Assembly (NCBI GenBank): GCA_900074885.1
Contig: FJUW01000061.1
Span: 446,265-510,264, forward strand
DNA length: 64,000 nucleotides
Source: Rhynchosporium graminicola
Lineage: Eukaryota; Ascomycota; Leotiomycetes; Helotiales; Ploettnerulaceae
Direction: 5' to 3'
This document shows, piece by piece, positions 20,800 to 32,612 of this stretch. The notes below the pieces were generated by a model. That model ran no database searches. It saw only the letters and a list, made by a program, of their open reading frames with translations, and was not told the origin of the DNA. Position 1 is the first letter of the stretch. Each line of letters begins with the position of its first letter. Position numbers and translations under genes: made by a program.

Positions 20800-21778
20800 C
20801 TAGTTGATATCCTTATCTTCACCATGAAAGAACCTCAATATAGCAGCAGCGACCAACAAACCATCATGATCGAACCCAGCTTTCTCCTTAGCCTCCTCCA
20901 CCTGCTTCTCATCTTTAATCAACCCCTTCTCCCACCTCGCATCAACATGCCTCTTCACCATCTCCTCATCATATCCCAAGTGTCCTTGACTAGTAAACAG
21001 CCTCTCCCTAATATAAACACCCTGAATAGGTATCATCTCGGAGCTACCCCACACATCCACCGATTCATCGTCTTTGATCAGTCCCTTCGAAGAAACGCTA
21101 GTCGGTACGTCGACCACGTGATCCATGTGCATCTGGTGTAAATGGATTTTGTGAGAGTCTTTGGTGCGGAATAGCGCGGAACCTGTTTTGGTGAGGTTTA
21201 TTTGCGTGTGAGAGAGCTCCCACTCTTCGCCTGGTGAGGGTGAGACTTCTGATCCCAGGGCGCGGCAGAGGACTTGGTGCCCGAAACAGACGCCGCTGAA
21301 GCGCATGTGAGGGTATTCTTTCCACGCAGCTGGTAACAGTCAGTTTCCGAATGAGCCTATATGAATACTGATCCGAGAGAACAAGTGGTCTTCGGTGTCG
21401 AAAGTCCAAGAGCGTGGTGAATTGTAATATAAAACACTCACATCTAATCCACTCCACCAACTTCAATATCCATTCATCATCGCCATGAGCATCATACTTG
21501 CTCCCGGTAATCAGGACCGCATCAATACTTCCCACCTCCTTCACGTCCGGGATTTTCCCTCCTTCAGGCTCAACGATGAACTTCATTGCCGTCTCGATCT
21601 CGAGTGGTGGATCATGTTCCTTTCCGGCCCGCGTGAAGAGGTTGTGGAAAATATCTCCAAACGTCCCTTTCCGCTCACTTGTCGATTCGAAAGTTTGGTC
21701 TGTTTCTAGAACGAGCATTCGTATTCTATCGGGATGTGAAGAGCCCGTGACATTGCCCTTGAAAGACGCGGTGGCCAT
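20800..21778 (-). CDS. Class I glutamine amidotransferase-like protein, 288 aa
   Basis: Two exons, 21778-21442 and 21329-20800. The donor GTGAGT and acceptor ACCAG keep phase. The nucleophile-elbow motif GVCFGHQ puts the catalytic Cys at 127, preceded by a strand-loop ALITGSKYDAH-like segment (DAVLITGSKYDAHGDDEWI) typical of the GATase1 fold. LHQMHMDHV and SQGH (His229) follow in family order. The canonical His-Pro-Glu is here His-Leu-Gly, so the usual third triad residue is absent at that spot. Such stand-alone cytosolic GATase-like proteins are widespread in fungi, with substrates mostly unknown. An upstream in-frame ATG at 21874 would add a basic N-terminus; the start at 21778 is preferred as the shorter family-like form. 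Confidence 0.85.
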
Positions 21779-22598
21779 TGTGCGAGTTGGCAAGGTGTAT
21801 TCAGCGCAAACACATTTGTTTTTCAAGGTGAAGATATTTCGGACGGAAGAACGGAGAAGGTAATACATGTTCAAATTTTCATGATTCGTTCAACAGATTT
21901 ATATCGCGGGCGCCGGCACATGAGGCGATTGCTTGGGGCTGCTGCTAGACGTAATAGCGCCCTACAGAAGGCTGGGCAAAGCCATCATGACGTTTAGCGA
22001 AACCTAAAGCTGCGGCCAGGGAAGTATAACTTGAATTCGGAGGTTTGACACCTTGATAAATTTCTTGGGTTTTACTTTATAATGAGAAAGTTCACAACCA
22101 AGGTACTGTACCCGGATCCCACGAAAGTCTACATGGTGGGTTGTTTTTCTTTGGTGATTCGACGATCTGCAGCCTAGATAGAGTTTAGCGAGTCTGTGTT
22201 TCTCAGCCCTATCTTGGACCCACATACAACAGTCGCCTCGGACGATAAACAACTGTGTAGAGCAGCATGACAGAGCCATTTCGATATACTGCGAGCTTCA
22301 TATCATCTAGGGCTGGGATAAAATTGCAGTTTCTATTTGAACGTTACGCTCGGAAAGGGAAGTGAGAGATTTTATCTTGGAACGAGAGATATCACTCAAA
22401 TAAATCTGTCAAAGAAGATCAAAAGCATGGTGGCCATCATTTGTATATCAAGAACAGCTGTGGAAAGCGGATTTGGTAACCATTCGGTCCTTGTATTGGT
22501 CGGTTTTTGAGGTTTTTATATGCGTATTCTGACCTCTTCAGAACTTCGGTTCATGACCTTCAGGTCCTCTCCTCCTCCATCGCAATTTCTCTACTCCA
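21779..22598. other. Intergenic, no gene recognised
   Basis: 5' region of the amidotransferase gene and the spacer to the BTB pseudogene. Nothing was seen beyond short frames without domains. Confidence 0.45.
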
Positions 22599-23732
22599 TC
22601 AAATCCCGCTGCACTGCCATGTGTCTCGTGTTGAACACAAAAAACCGGGTTCTCGACCTTCTCCAGAAATGCAGTAACTTCTGCGGTGAAGGTGGATGGG
22701 CCGCAGTTGTGGGGGCCGACGAAGTGCTGTATCCACGGCCGAAGCTACTTGTTCACTGCTCAGATAGACCTCAATGCTCAGATAGACCTCATCAGCTGGC
22801 TTGATTGGCCAGAGACCTGCAAATTGCATCCCACGGTTCAAACTACCCCACGAAGCTCCATCGCACGCGTTGTCTTCCTCATTGACTTCTCCGCTCTGGC
22901 AGAGATTGTTGTTTGCTTTCTCGAACTTGCTAACCAAGGCGTATGGAATGTCAAGAAGGGTTTTGACGCTCTCTTCTAGGATTCGAATGATGTTCTCTGT
23001 AGTCGATTAGAAAGTTGTGCAGCAAGTACTGATGTTCTTCTCAATATGTTGAGACACTTACCTGCAATGCCGGAAGGGTAAGGTTCACGCCAGAACCAGT
23101 TGTACTTGTTCAAAAGTTGGCTATCTACGTTCGTCCTACACCCAAGACCATCGCCTTGGCGCTCTTTTTGAATTCATCCTCCTAGTCTAAGACCCAATGG
23201 CTAAACAAGACTTGTTCGGCCATTGGATAATTGCTTCGGAGTTCCAACTAGTGCGTCCAAATCGCGAGCCAAGGTTTGCGCCAGCTCGATACAGAGATAC
23301 TTCTCGCACAGAGTAGCGACTTGAAGTAAAACAATGAACTGTAGTCGCTTAGGAGTGAGGCGGTGCTTAAAGGTGGATGATGTTGAGCAGCACAAGGACG
23401 GCTTCTCCATCATCCTCCGAGCAGTCAATTTCGTCGCATGGAGTTTGTGAGAATACGATCGAAGGAATACTAAGCATCGCGCTCGTTTTCCTGACAAACC
23501 TAGGCCTTGGGAGTGGGGATGCGACTTTCCATGGTGGGTAAATAAACTTCTTAAACGCAGGGCTTGCGTGGACAAGTGATTGGGAACAGACCCTGCCGGC
23601 GACCAGCTGCGACTTGCAGGTGACCAAGATTCGGATACCTCCATCCACGAAACGAAGTTTATTCTGCGATAGCGTTTGGCCTTCCAGTCTCGAACCCGAT
23701 AGGGTGAATGAGCTGGATTTGGGATTGCTCAT
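22599..23732 (-). pseudogene. BTB/POZ domain protein gene, decayed
   Basis: On the minus strand a BTB core is readable: IRILVTCKSQLVAGRVCSQSL then SPAFKKFI ... DDGEAVLVLLNIIHL, running into a frameshift at 23366 (one extra T in CACCTTTAAGCACC). It then continues KHRLTPKRLQFIVLLQVATLCEKYLCIELA and, in another frame, LFSHWVLD, an in-frame TAG, EDEFKKSAKAMVLGV. A normal intron (donor GTAAGT near 23061, acceptor CTACAG near 22997) leads to ENIIRILEESVKTLLDIPYALV and then GSLNRGMQFAGLWP. The order matches fungal BTB proteins with a C-terminal LGSL/GLWP region (recalled). At least two frameshifts and one stop mean it is probably dead. A 17-bp direct repeat (period 18) sits at 22757-22791. Confidence 0.7.
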
Positions 23733-26700
23733 CGTGAGGATTGAGAACAGGCTTGAAGATCGAAGGTGCGTGTCGCTCCATCGATCGAGGTAGGCTTAGA
23801 CGTTGATAAAGATGTTGATAATTATTTGTCGAGTTCGTTCGCCAAGAACAAAGGAAAGAATGTGTGAGGGGAGCTATTTGAGCTGCGTATTGCGCCTTTG
23901 TCGCGACGTTGTATTGATTCGAGTCAATAAGCGAGGTTAAACCGTCAACGCTAGCGAAACACTCGCAGGTCCGTCCAGTCATTAATTCAACTTCGATATG
24001 CCATTGATTCAGGAAACAACTGTCTGGAGTTGATTTCCACTCACTAAGCGTCTTGTCTGGCGGAATTCTTATGAATCAAAAACCTCCAGGTTGGATACTT
24101 GCACGTCCGGTGGAGAGATGTTGCTTCTAGTTCGTATACACATACCTGACTTCGAGATAGCCCAGTCCTAATGCAGTAAATTAGGTATGTAGTACTTGTT
24201 TAGCGTGATTTTCCTCCCTCTTCTCTACGTGCGCAAGGAGGTAGATCTCAATACGTATGCATATACATAACGCCGAAAGTACTCTTCGCATCCGACACAG
24301 CGCGATTCGAGATACTCGGGATTGAGACGATTCTTATAGGCGATTAATGATTGCCTTTTATTCCCATGAGTAGAAGCAGTCATCAAGCAGATCAATAGCT
24401 CACAAAATACATAGTTCCAAACATTATTACAGGAACAAAAGTTATCCCTAGGTCGTGTTTTGTGATTCATGTTTCTAGCGTTCCAATTCCTGCTTTCCTG
24501 GGAGGTCAGTTTAGGGATATGTCATGCCGCTTTTCTACCAGCTCATATGCTTGTGGCAAGGCTATACTAGTTTGGTAAGATCTCAAGGTAGATACTAATT
24601 GCGGCGTATCTAGTGGGTGTGTTTGGGACTTAAAAGGCACCAGCCTGGACGTCAAGCTTGCGAAACTGAAAAAAGTTTTCTAAAATTTCATGGCCGAGTA
24701 CCGTGCGGGAAGAGCGTGTGCATATATTGCAGCCTATGATTCCCCGGATAATTCGCTGAAGGGTTCGTCTTTGATGGAAATTCCAATCCGATGTTGTGAA
24801 TCACATTGGTAGCTTGCAAATCGAAATGAAGGCTCTACCAGATTTTAGACTGAATTTTACCACATTTTATGTCCTCCCAGACCGGCATAGCGGTATCTTA
24901 TGCCAATATGTACAAAGTCTTGAACATTCAAAGAACTTCGTGTCCTGAGCACATATGGTGGCTAGGTGTGGGTGTAGGAGTCTGAAAGTCACGGCGTGCG
25001 ACTCGGCAGATATGGTCAATGTGCCTGCAAGTGAAGACGTTTGGTTTGCATTAGATGGACGTCAGGCATCTATGTATATGCTATGACAAGGATATAGCTA
25101 AAGTCAAGAGGTGTAGAATAGTCTTTCGGCCGATTTACAGTAGCACTTGACGACATGCATTTTCTGCATCATCGTCAAGCACTTTTAAGACAAGGGAAGG
25201 CTGTCTGTTAATCTAGATGAATGCAAATATCAAACTTGAGAAGTCTATACAGTGTCAAGTATAACACCTGTATAACACCTGTCAATATATGAGTTTCATC
25301 CCTCATCATGAGCAGGAATACTGTCACTTGGCCGACCTTGTTTTCCTCTTTTGCCATCTGCGAATTCTACTCCACTGAGACGTTATACGTAGATATCTAT
25401 GGAAAGATGACGCTGATGCAGCACTATTATCCTCGTGTCATACCACTTCCAATTGTCAAAACTGTCTCGATATCAAACATTCGTCGTGATAAGCGACGAT
25501 TTGGTCCTGGCGTTTTGGTACTTGGATGTAACCCCACGGGGGGTACCTCCAAGGGTAGTTATGTCTGTTCCGTAAATCTTGTAAATCCTGATATTAGGCA
25601 TCAAAAGTCATTCCAGACTTGAAAGCTGCTTTCACAAAAACTTTAGTCCAGCAACTCTTTCCGATCTATCAACATGGAGTCACGTCAGAACACAACCAGT
25701 TTGCATGATATCAACAACGCACAACCGAGTACCGCTGTTATAAGAAAGTAAACTCATCCCCACACAATAAAAACCAGGACCAGAGCTGCGACGCAAAGTC
25801 GGACCTCCTATCTCGACGCGCTCACCTACATTCGTTGCTTCTGTGAGAATTGCTGCTTGTTTCTCATAGTTGCGGCCTCAGAGCCTGCCCAAAAAAAAAA
25901 AACTGATTCCAAGAGAGTACATCGATTCTCAACCGATCCTCAAATGGATGTTTATAAGAACTTGGACGCTTGACATCTTGTCGGTTTCTCTGTCGTCTGC
26001 CGCTCCGTGGCTCATCAACAAGCTCCCCTTTGCGTTGGGAAGGTGCCTCATGACCTCAAAGTCATAACCATAACGACCATCAATGAACACAACGGCTGAG
26101 AAGTGAGCCAGAAGCGTCCACCAGGCTCTGGAATTGAATCGGATATCAACTCAAATACTAGACACTCCGTAGACATGGAAACTCAGACGCATCCAGCTGC
26201 TCTCGAGATCGAATGTGAATTCGAGTAGTCTTGTACTATACTCATGATGTTTGTCATAATCTGTTCCCTGTCTGCCATATTCAGGCTTCGACCAGAGCAA
26301 GGCTTGAAGCACAGAGAGAACCTTGATTTACATAATACCACCTATTCTGCACAATTTTCCAGGCAGATTTCCAACAACATCATGCTAAACATCATCGGGA
26401 CTATATGTCTAACGTGTGCCTTTGCATAGTGCATTTGCAATCTGGCTTTTTGTTCTCAAAAACCGTGTTCGGACCCAGAGGAAGTGCGAGTAGCAGGATC
26501 CAAGGACCACCATTGTCCTCGTGGACGCTGAAGCTCAGAGCCAGCTAGTAGGTCCTATGACTCAGCTTGTAGCGAAGAGAGATATTTTCAATTCTACTGG
26601 CTTCCCATAACTAGGAACACATATATCCTGCTTCAAGCTCATCACAGGGTATCACCTTCAAGTCTGGACCTGAAAAGGAACTTCGCTCTAAGCAGTCAGT

Positions 26701-28175
26701 ACAGCCGAGTTTAGGCAGCTCCCGAGCAGTATTCTCGGACACTGGCTGGAACTTACCGCGCGGCACTGCAGCTTCTGATTTTCGTCCCTTGCTGAGTTGT
26801 GGAGAATTCCGAAATCGTGGTGGATTATGCTCTTGCTCCCTGGCGGATGGATTAGTGACTGGAGAGTCGACGGGCGTCAGAGACGATTTTTCACACCTGG
26901 CTCTGAAGACAGCCATGTCGAAATTGTGGCTACCATCAATCAAACTCTCAGACAAACACACCCGATCCTAGCTCGTCACATCCTCGCCTAGATATCGAAC
27001 GCGGAGTCAAAGTCTCCTTTTTTAATACTGTAAGATGCTGGCTACTGATGCATACTTAGTCCTATTCATCTGCTTCTTCTTTTTCTTCTTCTTCTTCTTC
27101 TTCTTCTCGATTCCTTCTGGATACTGGTGGCCAGAATATATTTCATTATGCCGAGCGTTACCGGATCAAAGGTCTAATCTTTCGAATCGAGGCTTGGAGA
27201 ACTTGCGCGGTCCGTAGTGGTGGCTCTGTGTGTACTGATGGTTTGCCCACTCATTCAAGACAACGTGCCTCCGGTTCGTGCAGTTTACTGATGAGGCTGC
27301 GTATTGGGGGTTTTGTTTTTTCGGTTTTAGAGCGGGTGGAATGGTGTTAAGTAGTATTAGGGAGCTGGACGTAATTAAATGGCTCCTTCGAACCCTGATT
27401 AGGCCATTTATCTCTGGCGGCGAGAGCTTGTGGGGAGGGTGGACAGGTATCCGAGAAATTATTAGTTCTCAAGTTTAGAACACAAGATCTGGAGAAATCA
27501 GGCATGGGCTCGCTTACATTAAAGGGCGGGAAGGATGAAGAGAAAGGGCTAGATTCCGAGTGGAGCAACTTTCAAAACCTGGCACGTAAAGTCAAGATTG
27601 GAGCTTCTTCTTATCCCAATCATAAGTCTACAAATTCGTTGGTAGGGACAGTACCTCGTCTCTCTTTGTTCTAAGCACGATTTTGCAATATCCGAAGATA
27701 TTTATGCTATTCTGGAATACTACTGTGTCTGTGTATACAGGGTTCAAACCAAAACAAGGCACTGTCTAGCATCAGAGCTTTGTACTCGACTAGATCTCGA
27801 GACGATTACTCCATAATTCCATAGCGGTGTGAATTAATCGGCTTATTACAGACATCGATACCTAGGTAGGTAGATAGATTTCATGTTTATTTCAAAGTAG
27901 GGCAATATTTCTTTTCTTCTATAGAGTTTAGTTTCAACAAGGCGTTATTAAGGCCGTATCACCGAAATGAAGTGATGACGACAAAGCCGCCGGGTTGCGC
28001 AGGACGATGCTCGCTTACGAAGTTTGGCGCAAGCGATGCCAAAATGGGTTTTCTAGAACTTTGATAAATAGATTTGGACCATTTCAATCTCATATCTCTC
28101 GCACTAGGACATGATTCATAAGTGCTTCCAAAAATTGGCCATAGAAGAAAGTCCAATTATTTGGCATTGTAACCG
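23733..28175. other. Gene-poor region, 4.4 kb
   Basis: Open frames up to ~116 aa exist (e.g. 26611-26961 minus) but none shows a domain, signal peptide or matching exon. A (TTC)n tract lies at about 27066-27108 and an A12 run near 25890. Probably decayed intergenic DNA. Confidence 0.45.
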
Positions 28176-28190
28176 AAAAAAGAAGGAAAA
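28176..28190 (-). terminator. RNA polymerase III terminator of tRNA-Arg
   Basis: On the transcribed (minus) strand, T4 (28190-28187) and then T6 (28181-28176) lie 10 to 25 nt past the tRNA 3' end, as expected for Pol III stop signals. Confidence 0.6.
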
Positions 28191-28200
28191 GATTCTTTGC

Positions 28201-28272
28201 TGACCACCGCAGGGATCGAACCTGCAATCTCTTGATTCGTAGTCAAGCGCCATGCCATTAGGCCAGGCGGCC
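28201..28272 (-). tRNA. tRNA-Arg (anticodon ACG)
   Basis: Minus-strand cloverleaf of 72 nt without intron. The acceptor stem is GGCCGCC with GGTGGTC (two G-T wobbles), discriminator A. The D arm contains GGCCTAATGGC (A box). The anticodon stem is CTTGA/TCAAG around loop CTACGAA (anticodon ACG, Arg). The T arm is GCAGG/CCTGC around TTCGATC (B box GGTTCGATCC). The CCA is not encoded. A Pol III terminator follows. The anticodon A34 would be edited to inosine to read CGU/CGC/CGA codons (established knowledge). Confidence 0.95.
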
Positions 28273-29237
28273 AATTTCGTGGACGTTAGACGAGTAATAA
28301 CGTAATATATCAAACATATACTACTTCATCGAGATGTTGAATGTTGAGTGAGTGATGATTTCATTTTTCTCCTCACTTACTTATTTGTTTTGGAATAACA
28401 CTGACATTTCATGATTTCGAAAACTGCGACAGTGGGAGTCACTCATAGACCTATTAAGTATGCCCCAAGCTCTACACTATGCACATGATTCTTGCGAATC
28501 TTGAATATGTTATTTCATGATTATGCTTCTAATGACAAGCGAGATTGGTTTTCCTTTGATAGGATGATTGTTCTTCCCTCCCTCCTCTTACGACGTAGAC
28601 TTTACATTATCGCAGAATTAAACTTATCATCATATTGGAAGAAGACAGACTGCATGTGTCATTCACCATTTGAATCCGATTCAAGCCCTCACATTCGGTA
28701 CATTTTACAATCTAGCACCAGCCAGTCAGTGTATGCTGCTTCTTGACAAGCTTTTGAGGCTTGGTGATCTGGGTACCTATCTGGGTTTCGCTTCCTTTCT
28801 CCCATCGGCAATAAGATCTGTCGGCCTTATCTTATCACTAGATAGACAGTCAGTCTTATCAGATCGGATCTTCCTGCAGGGGTCCGGAAGACTTTCAAGA
28901 CTTTGAGGCTTGGCTGGAGATGGTACTGTACCTTTCTTTCATGCTTCCTACCAAGTCACCACCAAACCTCAATCATTGGCTTGTTAAGGCTCGCATTCAT
29001 TCTTGCATCGATGTTTGCGCATTGAGGAGATATAATTCCACCTTCATTCTTTTATGCTGCCCTCAATCCTCGGCGCTTGAGCTTCACGACTCATCTGAGC
29101 TCTCAACCCCGCTGTTCGCGCCTCGATCGGATTCGCATTCGCATTGCAATCCATGAAAGCTTCATCCGAAGCTGAAGCACGTCAAAGCCGTCCCTTCCTG
29201 CCCTCCAAGCAATACCCTGGGCTCGGAAGCTCCAAAT
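28273..29237. other. Spacer between tRNA-Arg and TSC1
   Basis: No gene recognised. It holds the promoter and 5' leader of the TSC1 gene. Short frames here (e.g. 28920-29156) have no support. Confidence 0.45.
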
Positions 29238-32200
29238 ATGTCTTCTGGGTCAGTGCTATCTGCGAGTCCTTGTGCCCGGTCTTCTGCATATACTAATATT
29301 CTATCCCTGCCAGGTCTCTCAAGGATCTCACCAGGTCTATTACAGCTGCTGTCCCAAACCTCACACTCCCTCTCCCCTCCGATCTCAAGCAAGTCATAGA
29401 CGCCTATCTCGAGAAACACTCCACGTACGATGATTCAGACAACCAGCGTCTGCAGGAGGAGCTCTTGACAATCTACCAATCCTCCATTCTCGACCATCCT
29501 CCACGTTTTGCGCCCTTTCTTGCCCTTCTTCGAGCCTTGCAATCTAACATCCGAGGTTCTGGAAGATTATTGCAGTGGTGGGACAAGCTGTCGGGCCCGG
29601 TCATCATACATCTGGGTGTTGAGAAAGGGCTGGCATTCGAAGCTCGCGATAGCCTGCTGGGAATTCTGATTTATGATGATGAGGAAGAGGAGGAGCATTT
29701 GAAAGATGCTAAAGCGACGAGTGCTGCGCTGGCAGAGATATTGATGTCGACCTGGCTGGCCAAGTCGAAACTGGCATTGGAGGAATTGAATGATCATGCC
29801 AGATTTGTGGAGGGCCAGACACATTCAATCTTGTTGGCATTTGGAACGAGGAGACCAAGTGTAAGCTGGAATGTGAGGATTCGAAATTTGCCCAAGTACT
29901 AATCCGGGATAGGACTTATTGACCACAATCAACAAATTCGTCGTACAGAAGAACAGTCGCATTCCGTCCCTGTCACTACTCTGCGACTTCTTCCGACATC
30001 AACCTCCTCATCTCCATCTGCTTCTGCAAACTCCGCTCTTCGATAATCTACTGCGATGCCTTCAGATCGATACTTCTACACGCGCGATATCTTTGGCTAT
30101 GACATCGCTGATTATGTTCCTACCACACATCCCAATCACCTCCTCGAAGCATTTACCTGCTCTGTTCAACATATATAGTCGCATGCTATTTTGGGACAAG
30201 GAGCGTAACAAGGTCGACCAACCTCACCCACACGGCGACGACGAAGAAGCATTACCACAAGAAGGAAGATGGGAAAAGCTGTCATACTTGCTGGAATCGG
30301 AAGATGAGACCGTACCCGAGCTCCTACACTACTTCACATTCCTATACGGTCTATATCCCATCAACTTCATGAGCTACATCCGAAAACCCCAACGGTACCT
30401 CCGTCATGCCAATTTCCCTGGAGCCGACGACCTCGAAATCGAACCCACAGAAATCCGACAACGCTCCGAAGGATACAGACAAGTCCATCTTATGCATCCG
30501 AATTTCTTCATGCTCACTTTGGAAACGGAACTTACAGATACTCAACGCTGGCAGAAGAGCTCCGCTGCCGATGTTGTGGCGGAGTGTATGGCTCTCTTCG
30601 TACCAGATGAGGAAAATCATCAGCGACATATCTCCAGAGCACGGGGACCGATGAGAAGGGTGGACTTGGAGCGCAATGCAGATGTACCTGAGCAGCCACT
30701 TCTCGATCAAGATGCTACGTCATTTCAACACAGACATGCTGCGTGGAGGGATACGCGATCGACAATGGTTGCGTCGCCTGAAGGCTATCGCTCTATTTCC
30801 AACTCGGAACTTAACAGAAAGGCATCACAGACTTCTCAATCCATGCCATCTGGCTCTGTAGCAGAGTCACCCTCCCTCCAAGCCTCGGAACGTCACGACA
30901 GTCCAAACCTCCCACCACAACACGCAACCACACTATCCGACATGCTCAGCTCACAAGTATCGACCCGGGGGAGTTTGCATCGAGTATTCACCAACGACTC
31001 TGAAGCCTCTTTCTCCCTATCCCACCCGAACCATACTGATGCCATCCACATGGGGGGTCTCTTCTCCACTCTCACCGGTGATGCAGTTCCACGTTCTCCT
31101 TCCTTGCGACCTACAACAGGTACCACTGGCACATCTACACGGGTAGCCTATTTGCAACGTGAAATCCAACTCTTGAAAAACGACCTAAATTTCGAACGCT
31201 ACCTTAAACAACAACATCTCTCTCACATCGGTAAAATCCGGCGGCAACAAATCCGAGAAGCAAGAGTTGAAGCAGAGACGCAGCATCTGATGAATTATAA
31301 CCGCGGACTCAAAGCAAAACTTGTGGAGTCTCAACGTGTTAATACCCAGATTCGAAAAGAAACCGAGAAGTCGAAGCTTCATTCGAGGAAATGGGAAGCT
31401 GATTTGACGAACAAATTGAGGGTGCTGAGAGAGGAGCAGAAAAAGTGGGTTGCTGAACGGGATCGACTAGTTGCTGATCTGGCCACCGCGCAAGAAAACA
31501 ATACTAAGCTCATGAACATTACCGTGGAAGCCGAAAGCAGAGCGCTCTCCGCAAGTCAGACTGTCGAGAGTGTGAAAAGTAATTTGGAGGAGTTTGAGAG
31601 GCTGAGGAAATATGTCGATGAAATGAATACCAAAATCCTGAAATTTGAAGCCGGCGAGCGCTCAGTCGACATAGCTAGGGAGAATGAAACTGCGGCACTG
31701 AACAGAGTGTACATCCTCGAGATGGAGCTCGCTGCCCGAGATAACGAGCTTGCGCAAGCCAGGGAGGCATTCGATGACGCGCTAGACGATATGCGTAAGT
31801 TGTATCGAGATCGAGACGATGCAGATTCATACAAGAGTGGGACCGATGAGGAGAAAATGAAATTTGGACACGTCTTCATTGATACAGCGCTCGCAGCCTC
31901 GAGACATCGTATCAATGACCTCACGCTCTCACATAACCATTTGTTGAAACGGTACACAAGGTTGCAGAATGCGTATATACAATTGCAGGAACAAGTTGAG
32001 AACCTGCCGGATAACGAGGCATCACTCTATGGAGGCAACGGTCTTTACAACCTGAGCAACAGCAATAGCAACAGCAACCGATCCCCTTCCTCGTCAAATC
32101 GATGGAAGCACCGCGCACATGCACGCTCTGATCCGGAATCTGGTACGATCTTCGAGGGCAACGTTGGGGGATTTAATGCAAATGCATCCTTTCCCATGCG

Positions 32201-32612
32201 CCCAACAAGTCGTATCGATACATCTACTCCATATCGATACGGCGAATCTGTTGGGGGACGCAGTCCGGTGAGCGCAACTGGTGGTGGTTATCCAGGAAGC
32301 CATTTTCAGACACCGCAGCCTTATACAACAGGACCGGTCATGGCGCCTAGCATGGCTGGCACGGGCAGGAGTTCTGAAAGCACTGGCGACGGAGTGCCCA
32401 AGGTAAAACCTCAAAGTGAGGTCCGCGTTTTTGGAAGAGGTGGCGTGCAGAATATCGGCAAAGAAGTCAAGAAGAAAGATAAAGCCAAGGAAAAGGAAGC
32501 TGCGAAGAACGATGGTGCACCTGTGACTCCTGAACAGCCGGCCAAGGAGAAGAAGGAGAAGATTAAAATGGCGGGGGGTATGAGAGGGATCAGAGGATTT
32601 GGGAATATCTGA
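29238..32612 (+). CDS. TSC1: Hamartin (TSC1) homologue, 1085 aa
   Basis: Three exons: 29238-29248 (only 11 nt), 29314-29860 and 29913-32612. The introns have donors GTCAGT and GTAAGC, TACTAAT branch points and acceptors CCAG and ATAG, and the phase is kept throughout. The N-terminal half (to about residue 350) is the helical hamartin core (SLKDLTRSI ... LQWWDKLSGPVI ... FLYGLYPINFM). A low-complexity Ser/Pro/His linker follows. From about residue 595 a long coiled coil runs (VAYLQREIQLLKNDL, FERYLKQQHLSHIGKIRR ... KWEADLTNKLRVLREEQ) to about 870; it mediates TSC2 contact and oligomerisation in the family. The tail has Asn/Ser repeats and ends in a Lys-rich stretch. TSC1 with TSC2 forms the Rheb-GAP that restrains TORC1 (established in animals and fission yeast). 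Homology is by motif recognition, not alignment. Confidence 0.9.

Noticed and set aside
13647..23732. Considered a secondary-metabolite or other functional gene cluster
   Set aside because: No backbone enzyme, P450, transporter set or shared regulator; neighbouring genes have unrelated roles.
25860..26100. WTLDILSVSLSSAAPWL-like stretch resembling the start of a fungal DUF3176 membrane domain
   Set aside because: Only a few residues fit and the continuation changes frame at once; too weak to call even a relic.
27066..27217. Frame with a poly-Phe run (27035-27217)
   Set aside because: Produced by a (TTC)n microsatellite; no coding evidence.
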